64,000 bases of DNA from Tilletia caries (GCA_032718865.1 JALUTQ010000039.1:1178001-1242000); one strand, 5' to 3'. Shown: positions 11,612 through 23,070, counted from the first letter of the stretch. The notes: generated by a model not told the origin, from the sequence alone. Numbers and translations are program-made.

Positions 11612-13679
11612 ATGGATGTACCTGCTCAGGCTGCCATCCTTGATGCGCCCGCTCCGCAACAGGTGGCGGGCGCGACTGATCCATTCTCCTCGTTATCAGC
11701 AGCGAAGGAGAAGCACGCAAGGTTCCTCTCATGGTGCTCGGAGAACGAGGTTCGTCTGCATGAGTCCCTCGAGCTCAAGCTCAGCTCAGGAGTGCCGGCC
11801 GCTCCTTATGGCGACGAATTTGCGTCGCTATCGTCGACCGACCTCGTCCATCATGGAATGTGCGTACATGCGAAGGCTCGAATCGCAAAGGGTGCCCAAG
11901 GTGAGTGAGAAGACCTCCTGGATCATTGTGACTTTTCATAGTTGAACACGTTTTGTCCCCCCGCAGCGGCAACGATTCCAAAGACGGCGATTCTTTCTCC
12001 CCAGAGCTCAAGTCTTTCCCAGTATGACCCGACGTTCGTCCCTTGCACCATTGGCGGGATAACTCTCAGCGACGACACAGCTTCTCCCTTGGCCACTCCA
12101 CACCTCGCACTCTGTCTTCTGCATGAATTCATTCTTGGCCCAAAATCTCGCTTCTGGCCGTATCTGGACACCCTGCCACCTTATGGAGTCGAGCTTCCGC
12201 GTCAGTGGGTTGACGGCTCGCCGGAATACAGTATCCTCAAGCACACGGAGACTGAGCAGGTCATGAAGCGACTACAGCGCGAATCGTCTGCTGCCTTACC
12301 CGACCATACCGTCACAGACCGTTTTCTGAGGCAGTTCTTCTTTGGCAAGGGTCTTGCACACCTCTCACAAGCTCATCCAGGCCTCGTCAGCTCAAATCCG
12401 GACCCGAGCTCAGGTACATCTTCACCAGCGACCTTCATGCGGCTCGATCGGCTTCACGAAGCGGCGGGGAGTCAAAGCTTCTCAAGCGACGAACTCTGGA
12501 GACTCTACGATATGGCAGCAACTCTGGTCTCGACTCGAAGCTTCGTGATCGACTGGTTCCACGTACTCGCCATGGTGCCAATTGCAGATGCGTGAGTGCG
12601 GACAAGATTTGACCCTTGTTATGACTTCGCGACAAAAGACACGACTGAACCCGTACATGCGCGCATTTACAGGTTCAATCATAAAACTAGCGCTCCTCAT
12701 GTCGAGTTCGAATGCGACGACGTCGTATGTACCGACTGTGGCGCCCTGTACGAGTGCGAGCACGATGGTCTTGAAGTCGCCGAACGCAGTGGAGCGAAGG
12801 CTGACGATCCAGACACAGTCACTTTGACAGTCATCCGGAGCTGGGCGATTCCCCGCGGTCGCACAGTCGAGATCTTCAACTCCTATGGCGACCTCTCGGT
12901 TCACCAGCTACTAATACGCTTTGGTTTCGCCACAAATTCTTGGGGTTCTTCGCAGTACACTTGGTCCTCCCCCGCATCCGAAGACGAGGACGGAATCGAG
13001 GTCGCCAACGCACTGGGCCTTTCACCTACTGACGTACAACGAATCGCGGCTGTTGTCGACGGCGCACTCCAGATCACGCGAGCGCCGCTGGAAGGGCAAG
13101 AAAAGTCTCACTTTTATAAGATGGACCCTGAACTGGCCGATTCTTGTCAGATTCCAGAGCAGGATCCCGTCGTTGACTATCCACCAGTCGATCCCTCGCG
13201 TCCGCTGTACGTATACTCCAGCGGATTTTTCAGCGACAGCTTGTGGCTATTCGCCCTTGCCTCGGAGTTGGACGAGGCCAGACCAGGTACGCTCGACGTA
13301 GCCTCCTTATTGGAGGTGAACGCGCAGTGGTGGCATCCGTTCGGGATCCGCGGCAAGATCGAGGCGGTGGGCCTAGGCGCAGCCGCCAATATTCGCCGAC
13401 TTGTCCAGCGGCGATTCGAAAGATTGGAGCATGCGTGCAGCGTGCAGCTTCTGAAGACCATATCACAGGTACGTATGGCAGACGCATAGGAAACACTTTG
13501 GATTTCTCACAAATGCCTTCATACGTGTCATACAGTCGGACAGCTTTCCTTTCGCAATAAGGGCCGCAGCGCAGTGTAACCTCTACGAGCGAAGCACCCT
13601 CAGGGAATCCCTAGATTCGCTGTCGCTGGAGCGTTTGTCATTAGGCGAGCGGCAAGATTCCAGTAGAACATATGCTTGA
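11612..13679 (+). CDS. SET-domain protein lysine methyltransferase (RKM/SETD6-like)
   Basis: Probable ribosomal or non-histone lysine methyltransferase of the Rubisco-LSMT/SETD6 class. It starts MDVPAQAAILD at 11,612. The first intron follows GAQ (GTGAGT at about 11,901) and ends CCCGCAG near 11,966. The first SET half contains GKGLAHLSQ-type and STRSFVIDWFHVLAMVPIADA. The second intron ends TTTACAG near 12,671, giving ADAFNHKTSAPHVEFECDD with the catalytic-core asparagine-histidine (NH). A later IFNSYGDLS supplies the conserved tyrosine. An insert with CTDCGALYECEHDG lies inside the SET domain. After an intron near 13,470 the last exon stops at 13,677-13,679. The same helix seems to continue in another frame immediately afterwards (see the 13,678-14,377 entry). 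Confidence 0.8.
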
Positions 13680-14377
13680 CGCTCCTCGCCTTCCGCGATG
13701 TCCAACGCAAGCGGGCAGAATACTGGATCGAATACACGGACGCCATGGACGCCCATCTTCGCTGGTCTGCCGCCCGTCAAGAACGACTGTCCAAGGACGA
13801 CCACGAGGAGGAGGAGCAGGCATCATCCGAGGCGGACAACGATGACGCTCCAGCCCGTCATTCGTCATCCTGTGCACATGCTGATGGCGTCGATACTGCA
13901 TCTGTCGTAGCAAGCACGGCTTCGCCAACAACACAGCCACCGGCACCGGCACCGATAGCAGAAGTCAACGGACCCATGCTTCTCCAAATCCTCAACCTCG
14001 TCACCCAAGGCTTGCTCTCCTGCTCTCACCAATCCCGAATGCTCGAGGCTCATCTTCGCAATCCTGCAACAAGCGACACGACGGGCGAAGAGGTCGACCT
14101 CACTCCCCAACCAGCCCTCGCACGATTGTTGGGCACCGTGCAGGACCTAGAGAATCGCCTGTTACGAACGACCGTCAAGCGAGACCAGCTCCGAACAAAC
14201 GCGTTGCACGCCGTCACCACCGTTGATGACCAGCGGACCTCGCCCAATGATCCATCAGCCAACCAAGCTGAGATCGATGAGTTGCAGCGAGAACGGCATC
14301 AGATCCGGGAGGAGATCAATGAGGCCATGGCAGAGGTGCAAGCTGAGATTGCTGAGCTTCAAGCAGACCAAGATTGA
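13678..14377 (+). CDS. Coiled-coil reading frame, probably the frame-shifted C terminus of the SET gene
   Basis: An open frame continues directly past the SET stop, shifted by one base: LTLLAFRDVQRKRAEYWIEY, then an acidic Ser/Glu-rich segment, then long amphipathic helices ending in EIDELQRERHQIREEINEAM. The first ATG in frame is at 13,745 (MDAHLRW), but the helix clearly begins upstream of it. One extra T in the TATGCTTGACG stretch at 13,671-13,681 would join both frames. Alternatives are an unrecognised intron or a separate small gene. No function is assigned. About 200 bases of nothing recognisable follow before the TATA box at 14,582. Confidence 0.45.
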
Positions 14378-14581
14378 TCATGGAAATGCAGCATGCAGGG
14401 GCACAGAAATCGATGAGCTTGGGCCATGAAATTTTGTTGGGCTTCTTCTCATCATTCTCATTGGCTGATAACGTTGCCTGCAGGGGACCGACGTGTTTGC
14501 GAGGAGCTGCGAGCGGGACTGCGTGCGATCGCCCGCCCTTTGACGGAGGGCGGGACAAGCAAACAAACCTTATCGAGCGTA

Positions 14582-14587
14582 TATAAA
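14582..14587 (+). promoter_or_regulatory. TATA box of the repeated non-coding locus
   Basis: TATAAA in the context GTATATAAAGAGGCTG. It is followed by a long pyrimidine-rich leader and the first splice-like unit about 130 bases downstream. There is no coding gene on this strand for the next 3 kb. Confidence 0.5.
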
Positions 14588-14764
14588 GAGGCTGACTTTT
14601 TCCCCTCTTCTTCCTTCCCCCTCTCCATCCACCACTCCTTCCTCAGGTCCTTCCTCTTTTCTCTTCTCTCTCCTTCCCCTCACAATTTTTCTCTTTTCTC
14701 TCTCTTCGTTCCCTTTCTTCACCCTTTTCCCTTCCAGACCTTCATCCTCAAAACTAGTTGGCAC

Positions 14765-15376
14765 GTGAGTAGGAAAGCCCTGTTCTGCCGCAGCTCTTCC
14801 ATCCACGGCCGCCCCCCTTCCCCCTTTCCCTGACACCAACGGACGCTGCCTCCGATGTCACGGCTTACCGTCGTCCTGGGATTGGGCCCAAGGCGCAGTA
14901 GCATACTGGCCCTTGGAAGGTCCTCTTGGAGGGTGCCCTGATGCCAGCCTGGTCTTGTCCCGATCGGCCCTCCGTCCATTCCCAGTAGCCACTCTTCCAT
15001 AGCAGCTACTCGTACACGCTTTGTGGACGTCGAGTGACTTGACATGGGGGAGATGGGGGGAGTTGGGGTGGCGTGGAAGGGGCTTGCTGGCGTCGGTACT
15101 TCTATCCCGCTCACTCAGTGTTCTTGCAAAGCACTGACTCTCTTTCCTTTCCCTTCTCCTTCACCACCCTGCCCTCATCCTCGCTCCCTCTCCAACTATC
15201 TCTATGGCGACATTACAACAACGGGGTTTATTTGCTTCAAGGTCAAGAAGTCCTGCTCGGCCGCCCTCTCTTCCTACGCCCCACGACGGTGTCCTGCTCA
15301 TTGGGGAAGTCCGTCGAGGATATCACGAACACTCATTTTTCTTCCCAGACACTCTCATCCTCAGATCGATTGACAG
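14765..15376 (+). repeat. Tandem unit 1 (612 bp)
   Basis: Unit from donor to donor. Landmarks: GTGAGTAGGAAAGCCCTGTT at the start; a G-G-A-T-T-GGGCCCAAGGC block at about 14,879, whose CCAAGG can pair with the CCTTGG near 14,916; and the 79-nt conserved block at 15,062-15,140. Between landmarks the unit is diverged from unit 2. Confidence 0.7.
15062..15140 (+). ncRNA. 79-nt conserved block, copy 1
   Basis: It starts GTTGGGGTGGCGTGGAAGG and ends AAAGCACTGACTC. It contains a hairpin with stem TCAGTG (15,115-15,120) / CACTGA (15,132-15,137) and an 11-nt loop. It differs from copy 2 only at one base (A versus T in CGGTACTTC). Such conservation, inside otherwise diverged intron-like sequence, points to a functional structured RNA or to recent gene conversion. 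Confidence 0.5.
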
Positions 15377-16008
15377 GTGAGTAGGAAAGCCCTGTTTTGT
15401 CGCAGCCTCGTTGCCATAGCCATCTCCCTCCCCCTTTCCCTCCTGTCTCGCCCACGGACCAGCTCCTCAGGTCCGGTGTCTCGTCTGCTGCGAGTTTTGG
15501 ATTGGGCCCAAGGCACATGGGTCACGGACTGTGCTGGCCTTGGTAGTCGTTGGACTTGAAGGGGCATGCGGCTTTATCCATGCATGGGAGGGGGTCCCTT
15601 CGCCCATTATCCATTAACCACACACTCCTGCGGTTTGAGCTGTTGCTCGCGTAGCGCTGCGTACGTTTCTGTTTCAGTGGACGCCTGGTGACTTGGAATT
15701 AGGGGGTCAGGGGTTGGGGTGGCGTGGAAGGGGCTTGCTGGCGTCGGTTCTTCTATCCCGCTCACTCAGTGTTCTTGCAAAGCACTGACTCCTTTTCTCT
15801 CTTCCCTTCCTTCTCTTTCTCATGCCGCCCTCCCTCTCCAGTTTCTGCAAAGGCAAGGATGGATCACATCGCGTTTGAAACGCTCGAATGGAGTCAACAG
15901 CTTGTTCACGGACACGCTATGTTTGCTGACTGCCTTCCCCTCATAGCTTCTTCCCTTTCAGGTACCCATCCTCATGATCGGGTCGCACCAAGATTGATGC
16001 TTTACGAA
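15377..16008 (+). repeat. Tandem unit 2 (632 bp)
   Basis: Same order of landmarks as unit 1. In the second block CCAAGGC can form a perfect 7-bp stem with GCCTTGG. The 79-nt block lies at 15,713-15,791. A partial third unit follows from 16,009 with a recognisable donor block and a decayed TGGGGGCTTGCTGG near 16,280. Confidence 0.7.
15713..15791 (+). ncRNA. 79-nt conserved block, copy 2
   Basis: It is the same as copy 1 at 78 of 79 positions by direct comparison, with the same TCAGTG/CACTGA hairpin. A CTGA near its 3' end could be a box D, but no good box C lies opposite it, so a snoRNA assignment is not secure. Confidence 0.5.
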
Positions 16009-16492
16009 GTGAGTATAGGAGAGCCCTGTCCTTTCGCAGCCCCCCTTTGCCACAGCTATCCCCTCTTCTTTTCGCCCGCAGCCCCTACGGACCATGATGG
16101 GCCGATGTCACCTTTACAAACGAGGGGCAGTCTAGGCATACTTGGCAGCAGTGCATGGATGATTGTCTAAACTATCACCTTAGGAAACGTGCGTAGTTTA
16201 CGGTCGGCCTTGAGCCCTGTAGAGGACGTACGTTTGTTCCGCAGTAACTTGGCAGGGAGAATGGAAGGGGATATGATAGCTTGGTGGGGGCTTGCTGGAT
16301 AGACAGGAAACGCTCCTGAAACCGACCGTCAAGGTGCAATATCAGTCCTCTCGCCTAGTGCAGTGTCTGTGTAGGCATGTCGTTCGATGATTGGTCTGTA
16401 TGCAATTGGGTGAACAGAATGTACAAGTACACAGGAGATGCGATTGTGGTGACAGATTGGGATTTGGGAGAGCAAATTGGGTCGAAATGTGT

Positions 16493-17407
16493 CTAATAGT
16501 AGAGAATGGTGTGCAACAGAGGGTGTGGGTGCCTTTGTTGATGGGTGTCGAGAATGGAGGTGATTTCCTCATCCAGGTCGGTCGCCCTTTCCAGCTGGAG
16601 CAAAGAGACAAAACGAAGCAGATTGAGCAAAAACCGGAAGACCCAGACGGGGCCTCGAGGGAAACAGAGATGACTCACCGCTTTTGCCAATTCGAGAATG
16701 GCTTTTCCGGCCACGAGTGCCTCTTCGTGGTTGTCCTTGATGTCGACATTGATGACATGGACCGGCCGGTTGAGCTCCCCGCCACGGTTCAGCAGGTCTT
16801 CGCAAACGGCATCGTAACACCTCTCCTCGCACGTAATGACCACATCGGCGATGTTCCTGCTCTCATGCCATCGCTCTGGTGCCCGTTTGAGCCGCCGATT
16901 CCGGTCCAGCATGGGTAGGAGGCCGTTGGCTTGGTACAGACGGGGATCTTTGGATTTGAGGTCTTGATACATGAGCTCGTACGCGGTTCCGAACGCGTAG
17001 ATATTTGGCTGGTCGGCGGCTGGTCCGGGCAGGCGGACCATGGATCCTGTTCCTGCTGATACGACTTTGAACCCGGCGTGACTGAAAGCGAAAGAAGGTA
17101 GGTGAGTATGAAGACATTAAATGCAGTCACAGCCGGAAAGAGCCAGAGCTTTTCCTCCTCTCACTGAAGGACATTATGCGCTTCCATCGAGCGATTCTGA
17201 GGGGATATAAAGACATTACAGAGGCGCGCATGTCAATACCAAGGATGCGAGTGTCTATATGCCAATGCTCCGGGCTGAACGAACCTGATTGGATGCGCAC
17301 ACGAGGCAGTACAGGTGCTGATCCTCAGACGGTGTCAGGTTCAGGACCGGCGGCGCATTTCCGGTCAGGGACGCCAGCGGCGCTGTCGAGGGCGGTGGGA
17401 TGGCCAT
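16493..17407 (-). CDS. SSU72: RNA polymerase II CTD phosphatase Ssu72
   Basis: Cysteine phosphatase of the cleavage/polyadenylation complex that removes Ser5 phosphate from the Pol II C-terminal domain. Minus strand, at least four exons. It starts [17 protein letters not shown] at 17,407; an intron follows VCASNQ (GTTCGT donor), then [11 protein letters not shown]. Together these give the signature CASNQNRS (C-X5-R catalytic loop). The next exon reads [49 protein letters not shown] and [15 protein letters not shown] last intron follows LELAKA (GTGAGT to CTCCAG), and the protein ends LHTILYY, close to the usual Ssu72 terminus. The proline-rich first 25 residues are an extension. All core motifs appear intact. 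Confidence 0.95.
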
Positions 17408-17633
17408 GCTGTGCTTGCGCTGTGAGTACTTCGCTGCTTATTGCTCGAGCTCGTCGTCTTCTTCCTCATCCGCTGAGGCCGCCGCCTGGATGAGCTCGTG
17501 GTTCCCACTTCCTCGGAGATAAGAAGGTCTTAGCTCCGTCACCTCGAAGTTATGGACATCACTCGCGCTGACAAAAGGAGAGCGCGACCACGCATGGTTG
17601 ACTGAAGGACATATATCAGCTCGACGTTCAAAG

Positions 17634-18645
17634 ATGGGCTCCTCCGCTTCGAAGCCCGCCGGGCGCAAGCTTGCGCAGACCGTCACCTCCCAAGTCCGTG
17701 CTGGCGCCGGCGCTCCCGTGAGCCGTCCCGCAGCCGCCAGCCCTGCGGCGCCAGGATCGGGACCGACTTCAGCATCGAGAGGGGTGCCGAGAAGTAGCAA
17801 TGCGGCTGCCTTCCAGGCTGGCCAGAGTCAAGGGCCCAAACCATACGGCTACGAAAAGCATAGCGCGAGCGAGACCAAGACAAGAGGTGGGTAACTTTGG
17901 GCTGCTCTTTGGTTAAATCCTGTTCTGCTGACACGCACACACTTTGCTCCCATGCGATCTCTTTGTAGAAATAATGGAAGACGCGGGTGACCCGACTCTT
18001 CTGCAGAACTTGCAGAGACTTGGCGCTGTCGACGTCGAGCATCCCCACTCTCCGCTAAATGACCGGAACTCATACGTAAGTTGTACTTCTGGCGGCACGG
18101 CGTCGAATGCTATCTTCAGGCGCGTCCAAAGCTCAAAGTCTTGATCTCCCCTCAAATTGCAGCACGGCAACATGATCGAGATCCTCGCTGCCCGCGCTCG
18201 GGACGTAGCACAATCTGAGGAGGGAGCCGAGGACGCATACGACTCTCCTTCAGACGGCACAGCAAGAGCAGCACAACCACTCCGCCTGTCTCCCTCCACG
18301 ATCGCGACCCTTCTCGACGAACGCAAGGACTGCATGTCAAAGAAAGATCTCGAGACGCTCGCGTTAGAGTACGACATCCCCGTCGACGTAATCGAGACGT
18401 TGGGGCGCTACTTTAACACGCCGAGTGTGAGCGAAAGTATGGGCCAGACGGAGCGGCTCGCGCGGATGCGGTTGGACGAGGATCACGAGGTGAGCCGCAT
18501 ATGCCCTCAGAGCGTGTCGCTAGACATGGACTGCGGACTGACTTTCCTTTCTCTTTCTGCATCGCCGGATCAGGGCCCGCCACTGGTGTATGCGGTGTGG
18601 ACGGACCCAGTATTGGAGGAAGCCCCGAAGCGGTTACCAGGGTGA
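17634..18645 (+). CDS. Unknown protein with possible N-myristoylation signal
   Basis: Four exons. Exon 1 is 17,634 to about 17,885 (MGSSASKPAGRKLAQ, then an Ala/Pro/Ser-rich segment). The following exons read EIMEDAGDPTLLQNLQRLGAVD, then NMIEILAARARD, TIATLLDERKDCMSKKDLETL and ETLGRYFNTPSV, and after the last intron GPPLVYAVWTDPVLEEAP. The stop is at 18,643-18,645. Introns have GTGGGT/GTAAGT/GTGAGC donors and TGTAG/TGCAG/TCAG acceptors. MGSS at the start fits the glycine-2 consensus for N-myristoylation, as in membrane-anchored or mitochondrial-surface proteins. I do not recognise the family. It is divergent to SSU72, with 226 bases between starts. Confidence 0.7.
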
Positions 18646-20706
18646 ACCAAAGATCGACAGCAATGCAATCAACATAATAAGGCCTGCCTCATTCGAACAG
18701 TTACTATCGGGACGATGCTGTCAAGTGCAACTGATCACCTTCGGAGGTGTTCAGTATGGCTTTGAACGTGGAGTCCTAATGTTGAGAAGGTAGGCAGTAC
18801 CTTTTGGAATTTTGATGCTACAAGGTACAGCGCGTGAGACAGGGAAAGGTGGCAATCAAGTGGCAAATAGAGGAAATGTCCGTGAGACGCGAAGCAGCCC
18901 GAATCCGTCCGTTTCGCGGGCATGCTGATGGTCATGCTGTTCGAGAAGAGGGCCCTTCCACGGTCATAACCCTAGAGCCGGTGATCTTGCCACAGCGATG
19001 AGCAAAGGTAATGCGCCGGCGGGGGAGGAAAGGTTGCTGACTTCCGCGCCCTTGACGTAGCGACCGAGTACGATGAGGAGACCGATGAGGAAGATGAGCG
19101 CGTGGAACGCGGGCGAGTTGACCGGGCAAGCCATAATTTTTTGCTTCAGAGGTTGCGGCAGAGTCGGAGTTGATGCGATTCTTGTGGGCGAGATAGGCTC
19201 TGCAGGAGCACCAAGGCAAAAACATCTGTCAGGATCTCTCTCCTGGGCTAGCATACGTTCCATGCTTACTGACTTGTCTTCCTTCGTCGATCTGTGGCGA
19301 GGGCGGAAAGAAAAGATTGAAGTGGCAAAAAAGCTGTTTTGAGTGTCGCTGCAAAGCTCAGAACTTGACAGGCCTGCTCTTGACACAAGAAAGGATCTTC
19401 AGTCAGCGTCTGGCTCTCGTCGTAGAGATGAGAGGCGCGAACAAATGGGAGTGGGGCAACGGAACAGTGGCGGGGGGACTTACCGTACGTGGGTTTGGAG
19501 CTGGTGTGAAAGGTTTAGGGTCAATGAGGAATCGCAGGCAGAGAGATATCAGTATTGAGGAGCGGAGGGGATCGCTGGGCACGGCGGTGCTTCCTTCTGG
19601 CTGCTTTATATCGCTTTCTGCCCTGCTTGGGTTCGAGGTGGTGGCAGACGGAAGGAATGTGCCCGGCGAGGTCTCTCTTTGCCTTGATGAGGCGACGACG
19701 CGTAACTTTTTTTCCTGCCCCAGTTCATCGCTCATCCGCTCGCCTGTCCACGAATCACGGAATCAGCATTTGTCGGCGGACACGGTCATACGGTCAGGAG
19801 TGGATTCGAGAGATCAAGCTAAAAGAAGGTGGTGCGATCTTCTGGGAACGAAGCGTGTCAAACTGGTGTTGGTGGCTGGTGCCGACCTTCTGGGAACAGG
19901 ATCTCGCAAGAGACACGTCCAAGCTCGCAAGCGACGATCACAACGCCAAACTCGACGAGCGGCGACGCCGACGTGGAAGCATCGCTGCGTCGCGACCTCT
20001 CCCCACGAACCAGACTCCCGAGTGCGAAGTAGCGCGTGAATTCAAGTGACCATTCCACGTCGTCTGTCTGGTCGATGGTCGGGTCCAGGTTCAGACAGAA
20101 AGGTCGGCACAGAGGACGAGCAGATGTCGCTGAGCCCGTTTCTCCCCTTCTGCCCACCAACAGTACTGCAACTCAAGGGCCGCCTTGAATTCCAACTCAG
20201 GCTCAGGTCGTCAAGCACCGTTTTCATTCGTCTGGATGTCACGGTGATCGACGATCGTGCAGGCGCGGAAGGACATGAGGATGAGATGAAGCCCACATCA
20301 CAAGGAACTCGATCCCATGTCCACAGCTTCAATCGCCGCTTCACCTTCGGCCCTCTCGGGGCTTCCAGGGGGCATTCCATTTGCGAGCAACAGAAGCGTA
20401 AGGCTGTAACGTTTTCGGACTCCTCCAAATGAGATCCGCAATTACGCCCCGGTCATTCGCACAAGCCGTGGGTAAAAGATATAAGAGGCTGCCTCCCTTC
20501 AAGCTGACCGCTTTCCCTTTTCGCTTCCTCCTGCTCCTGATTGCTCACATCATTCTGCGAACGACACCCCGCCCCCTTTTCTTTTCCTTCTTCACTTGGC
20601 TCTGGTCAGCCAACATTTACAACTCCTTTGTCCCTTGCAGTCACGGAGCGACAGCACGCCGGTCGTCTGTTGCCACCGTCCGAACCAGTCCCCCTACAGT
20701 TTCAAA
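18646..20706. other. 2-kb region with no other gene seen
   Basis: Apart from the small minus-strand candidate, I see no conserved coding frame. The right end (20,470-20,700) is pyrimidine-rich with an ATAAGAGG motif and looks like the promoter and leader of the seven-TM gene. Confidence 0.4.
18964..19134 (-). CDS. Possible tiny single-TM protein
   Basis: A 56-residue frame on the minus strand, MACPVNSPAFHALIFLIGLL, has one clear transmembrane helix followed by RYVKGAE. Upstream on the same strand there is a TATAAAG (forward 19,605-19,610 as TTTATA). There is also a good leader intron donor (GTAAGT near 19,483) and a CTCCTGCAG acceptor near 19,202. This suggests a genuine transcript with a spliced leader. 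The frame might continue through another intron at GAA|GTCAGC. Family not recognised. Confidence 0.3.
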   Translation of the reverse strand: MACPVNSPAFHALIFLIGLLIVLGRYVKGAEVSNLSSPAGALPLLIAVARSPALGL

Positions 20707-22881
20707 ATGAGCTCGATGCGGAATGCGACACTCAATATGCCCCTGGGCGGGATCCCAGGTCCGCAAACCTGTCTTATCCCCGACATTGTCTTCCTCGCAC
20801 TTTACAACCTCCTCCTGATTGGTCTCCTCGCCCGCTTCGTCGCTGCCTCGACCACGCTGGCGTACATTTGGCGGCCGGCCCTCTTCACTTTGCTTCGGAT
20901 CGTCGTGTTCAGCCTTCGCATTTGGCTGTCAACACATACCACCATGCACGTCGCGGCGGCAAGGCACAAGTTCATTGCGCAGTCGGTACTTCTCGCCGCT
21001 GCGCCTCTGGTTCTTTTGAGTGCTGTCTTGATGCTACTTCGAGACGCCGCTGAAGCGTATCGACCGGTCGACTGCGCCTCAGCCGGACGCAAACAGCGGA
21101 TCGGCGTCCTCCGCTTTCTCACCTACTCTCTCGAATTTGGCCTGCTCTGCATGGGCGTCTTGTTCTGCGAGGCGGCAATCGAATACACCGATGCGATCCT
21201 AGGCTATTCGGACGGTATCAAGAGACTGCAAAACATCTGGTTAGCAACGTCCTTCTATTTCGTCCTGGCGGTTCTGGTGTGCGCCGCGATCGTCCTCGTC
21301 CTTTCGATGGAGTATGGCATGGGAAATTTCTAGTACGTTCGCTAGCAACGCTATGTGCTTCTTGCTTTGCGTCGGGTTTCATCTGACCACGCCAACCTCT
21401 TCGTTTTCAGCCTGGACAGAGTCCCACATCCCGAACTCGAAGGCAGGAAGCTTGTCCAATTGACGGCGCTCATCACCCTCCTCTTCTTTGCGTTCATCTA
21501 CAAGACACTTCAAGTCGAGCAGCCCAGAGCGCACGTCATCAATGGGACGCCTGCCTTCTATGGCGGGTATTGTCTCCTTGAATTGCTCGCTGCTGCCTCG
21601 TTTGCGGTCTTCAATTACGAACGCTTGATGCCGGACCCTTCCCGCTCGTCCAGCCCCAGCCCACAGAATGGTGGGAAGAAGTCCTTCTCGGCTACCATCA
21701 AGGCTCGTTTAGCAGATCTGGAGAAGGGCCTGATATTCAACAACCGCCGTCGCACTCTTCAAAGTCGGGACCTGCGCATTGTTGCCATCAAAAACAGGGC
21801 AAAGCAGAATGCGCTGAACGCCAGTCGGCCCTCCGATCACGACCCAGCCGGAAACAGGACTGGACGTGCGTCGTCCATCTTCCATCAACGTCTGCACCGT
21901 GTCTCTAAGGTTTCTGTCGGCAATCAGGACGCACCAAGGCCACAGACGCTGCACATTATTCCGCGACCTGTTGCAGACGAAACATTGCGATACAACACCG
22001 CTGCACAGATCCGTCGTCAGAAAGAAGCAGAAAATGGAAGCTCCACGGACGAAAGCGAGATATTTCCATGCACGCCAGCATCTGCGGCCACGGTTCCGAC
22101 TGCGCAGTACAAGCACTCGCTGAGCCCGAGAAGCCGGCTTCGGCGCGCTATCTCGGTTCGAAGCCAACTGGAGCAGCGACAGAATTTCGGCTTGGCATCG
22201 CCACGCACACGTCGCAGCGTCGATATTGCTCGCACAACTCGAAGCGGCACGGCACGCGAAGGTGCAATATCATCGATGTCTCGATACAACAGCATGCGTG
22301 GGCCATACCCAGCTATCAGAGGGTCCATGGCTGTTAATCCTTTGACGGCTGTGCTCGATGAACCCCTTGCTGCTGAGCCGGAGGACGTCGCCGTGAACGA
22401 TCATCCGAGCCCCTGCACGATCTCCCAAAAACTGGTCGACTTCCCACGATTGGACAAAGGCGCTGAGGATGACGGGTCACAGTCACCACGGTTGACCTTT
22501 GACAGCGTTCCTCCACTGCGTATGAAGCGCTCGGTCAGAACCTTCGGGCCAGTCTCTCTCTATGATGACCATAATGGACAGGGCCTTTCGAATGCCTCGC
22601 TCTGCACAGCCACGGTCCGCGCCCCTCAGAGAGCGGCACTGCGCATCGTCAACGGGGACATCGCGCCTATGCGGTCCGAATCCTCCGTGAGCACATTCGT
22701 ATCTTCAACGTCCGCTACGTCCAGCCGCGGCAAGAACCCCGGCAAGAGGCGCGTGTCTTCGCCGCGCTTCGTCCATAGAGAGCCCACGCGTGCTCCAAGT
22801 CAGGTTCGACCAGAGAAGCCCATTCGCCACGAGCGCCGACGTGGTTCGAGTGATTCGGATCGAAGCTTCTACTACGTGTAG
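20707..22881 (+). CDS. Seven-TM fungal membrane protein with long basic/serine-rich tail
   Basis: It starts MSSMRNATLNMPLGG at 20,707. One intron: GGAAATTTCTA|GTACGT near 21,334 to TTTTCAG at about 21,411, giving NFYLDRVPHPELEG. Seven hydrophobic helices can be counted: five before the intron (IVFLALYNLLLIGLLARF, then ALFTLLRIVVFSLRIWL, FIAQSVLLAAAPLVLLSAVL, LEFGLLCMGVLF and FVLAVLVCAAIVLVLS). Two follow it (LVQLTALITLLFFAFIY, YCLLELLAAASFAVFN). A roughly 400-residue cytoplasmic-type tail rich in Ser/Arg follows and ends SFYYV. The N terminus is short with an NATLN glycosylation site. Topology is receptor-like, similar to fungal 7TM families, but I cannot name one. Confidence 0.75.
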
Positions 22882-23070
22882 TTAAAGTAGCTCATGCACA
22901 AAAAGAATGCCACGCTCCTTCCTTGCACATGAATGTGCCCATTTTTGATTTCTGCGAGAGCTCACTAAGGAGAATTGGAGCTTAGGAAAGGGCTCAGACA
23001 AGTGCTGAACATGGATTTCTTTTGCTCTTCCCCTTCTCATCTACACGCTTTGCTCGCTTCCCCGCCGCTC

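Larger units (their letters stand above)
14592..16300 (+). ncRNA. Spliced, tandem-repeat non-coding RNA locus (possible snoRNA-host-like gene)
   Basis: No protein-coding frame is conserved here, but the layout repeats. A pyrimidine tract plus AG is followed by a tiny exon of about 27-45 nt containing CATCCTCA. That exon ends at a GTGAGTA donor (14,765; 15,377; 16,009), each donor followed by AAGCCCTGTT-type sequence and CGCAGC. Downstream in units 1 and 2 come a GGATTGGGCCCAAGGC block and then a 79-nt block that is the same in both except for one base. The third unit is degenerate. Conserved intron-like blocks between non-conserved exons are what one expects of an RNA host gene, but I see no textbook C/D or H/ACA box set. 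Transcription is inferred from the TATA box and splice sites only. Confidence 0.5.

Noticed and set aside
14592..16170. Protein-coding genes in the tandem-unit region
   Set aside because: Open frames of 100-150 codons exist, but their products are low-complexity and are not conserved between the two units. The units are conserved in splice-like and hairpin blocks instead.
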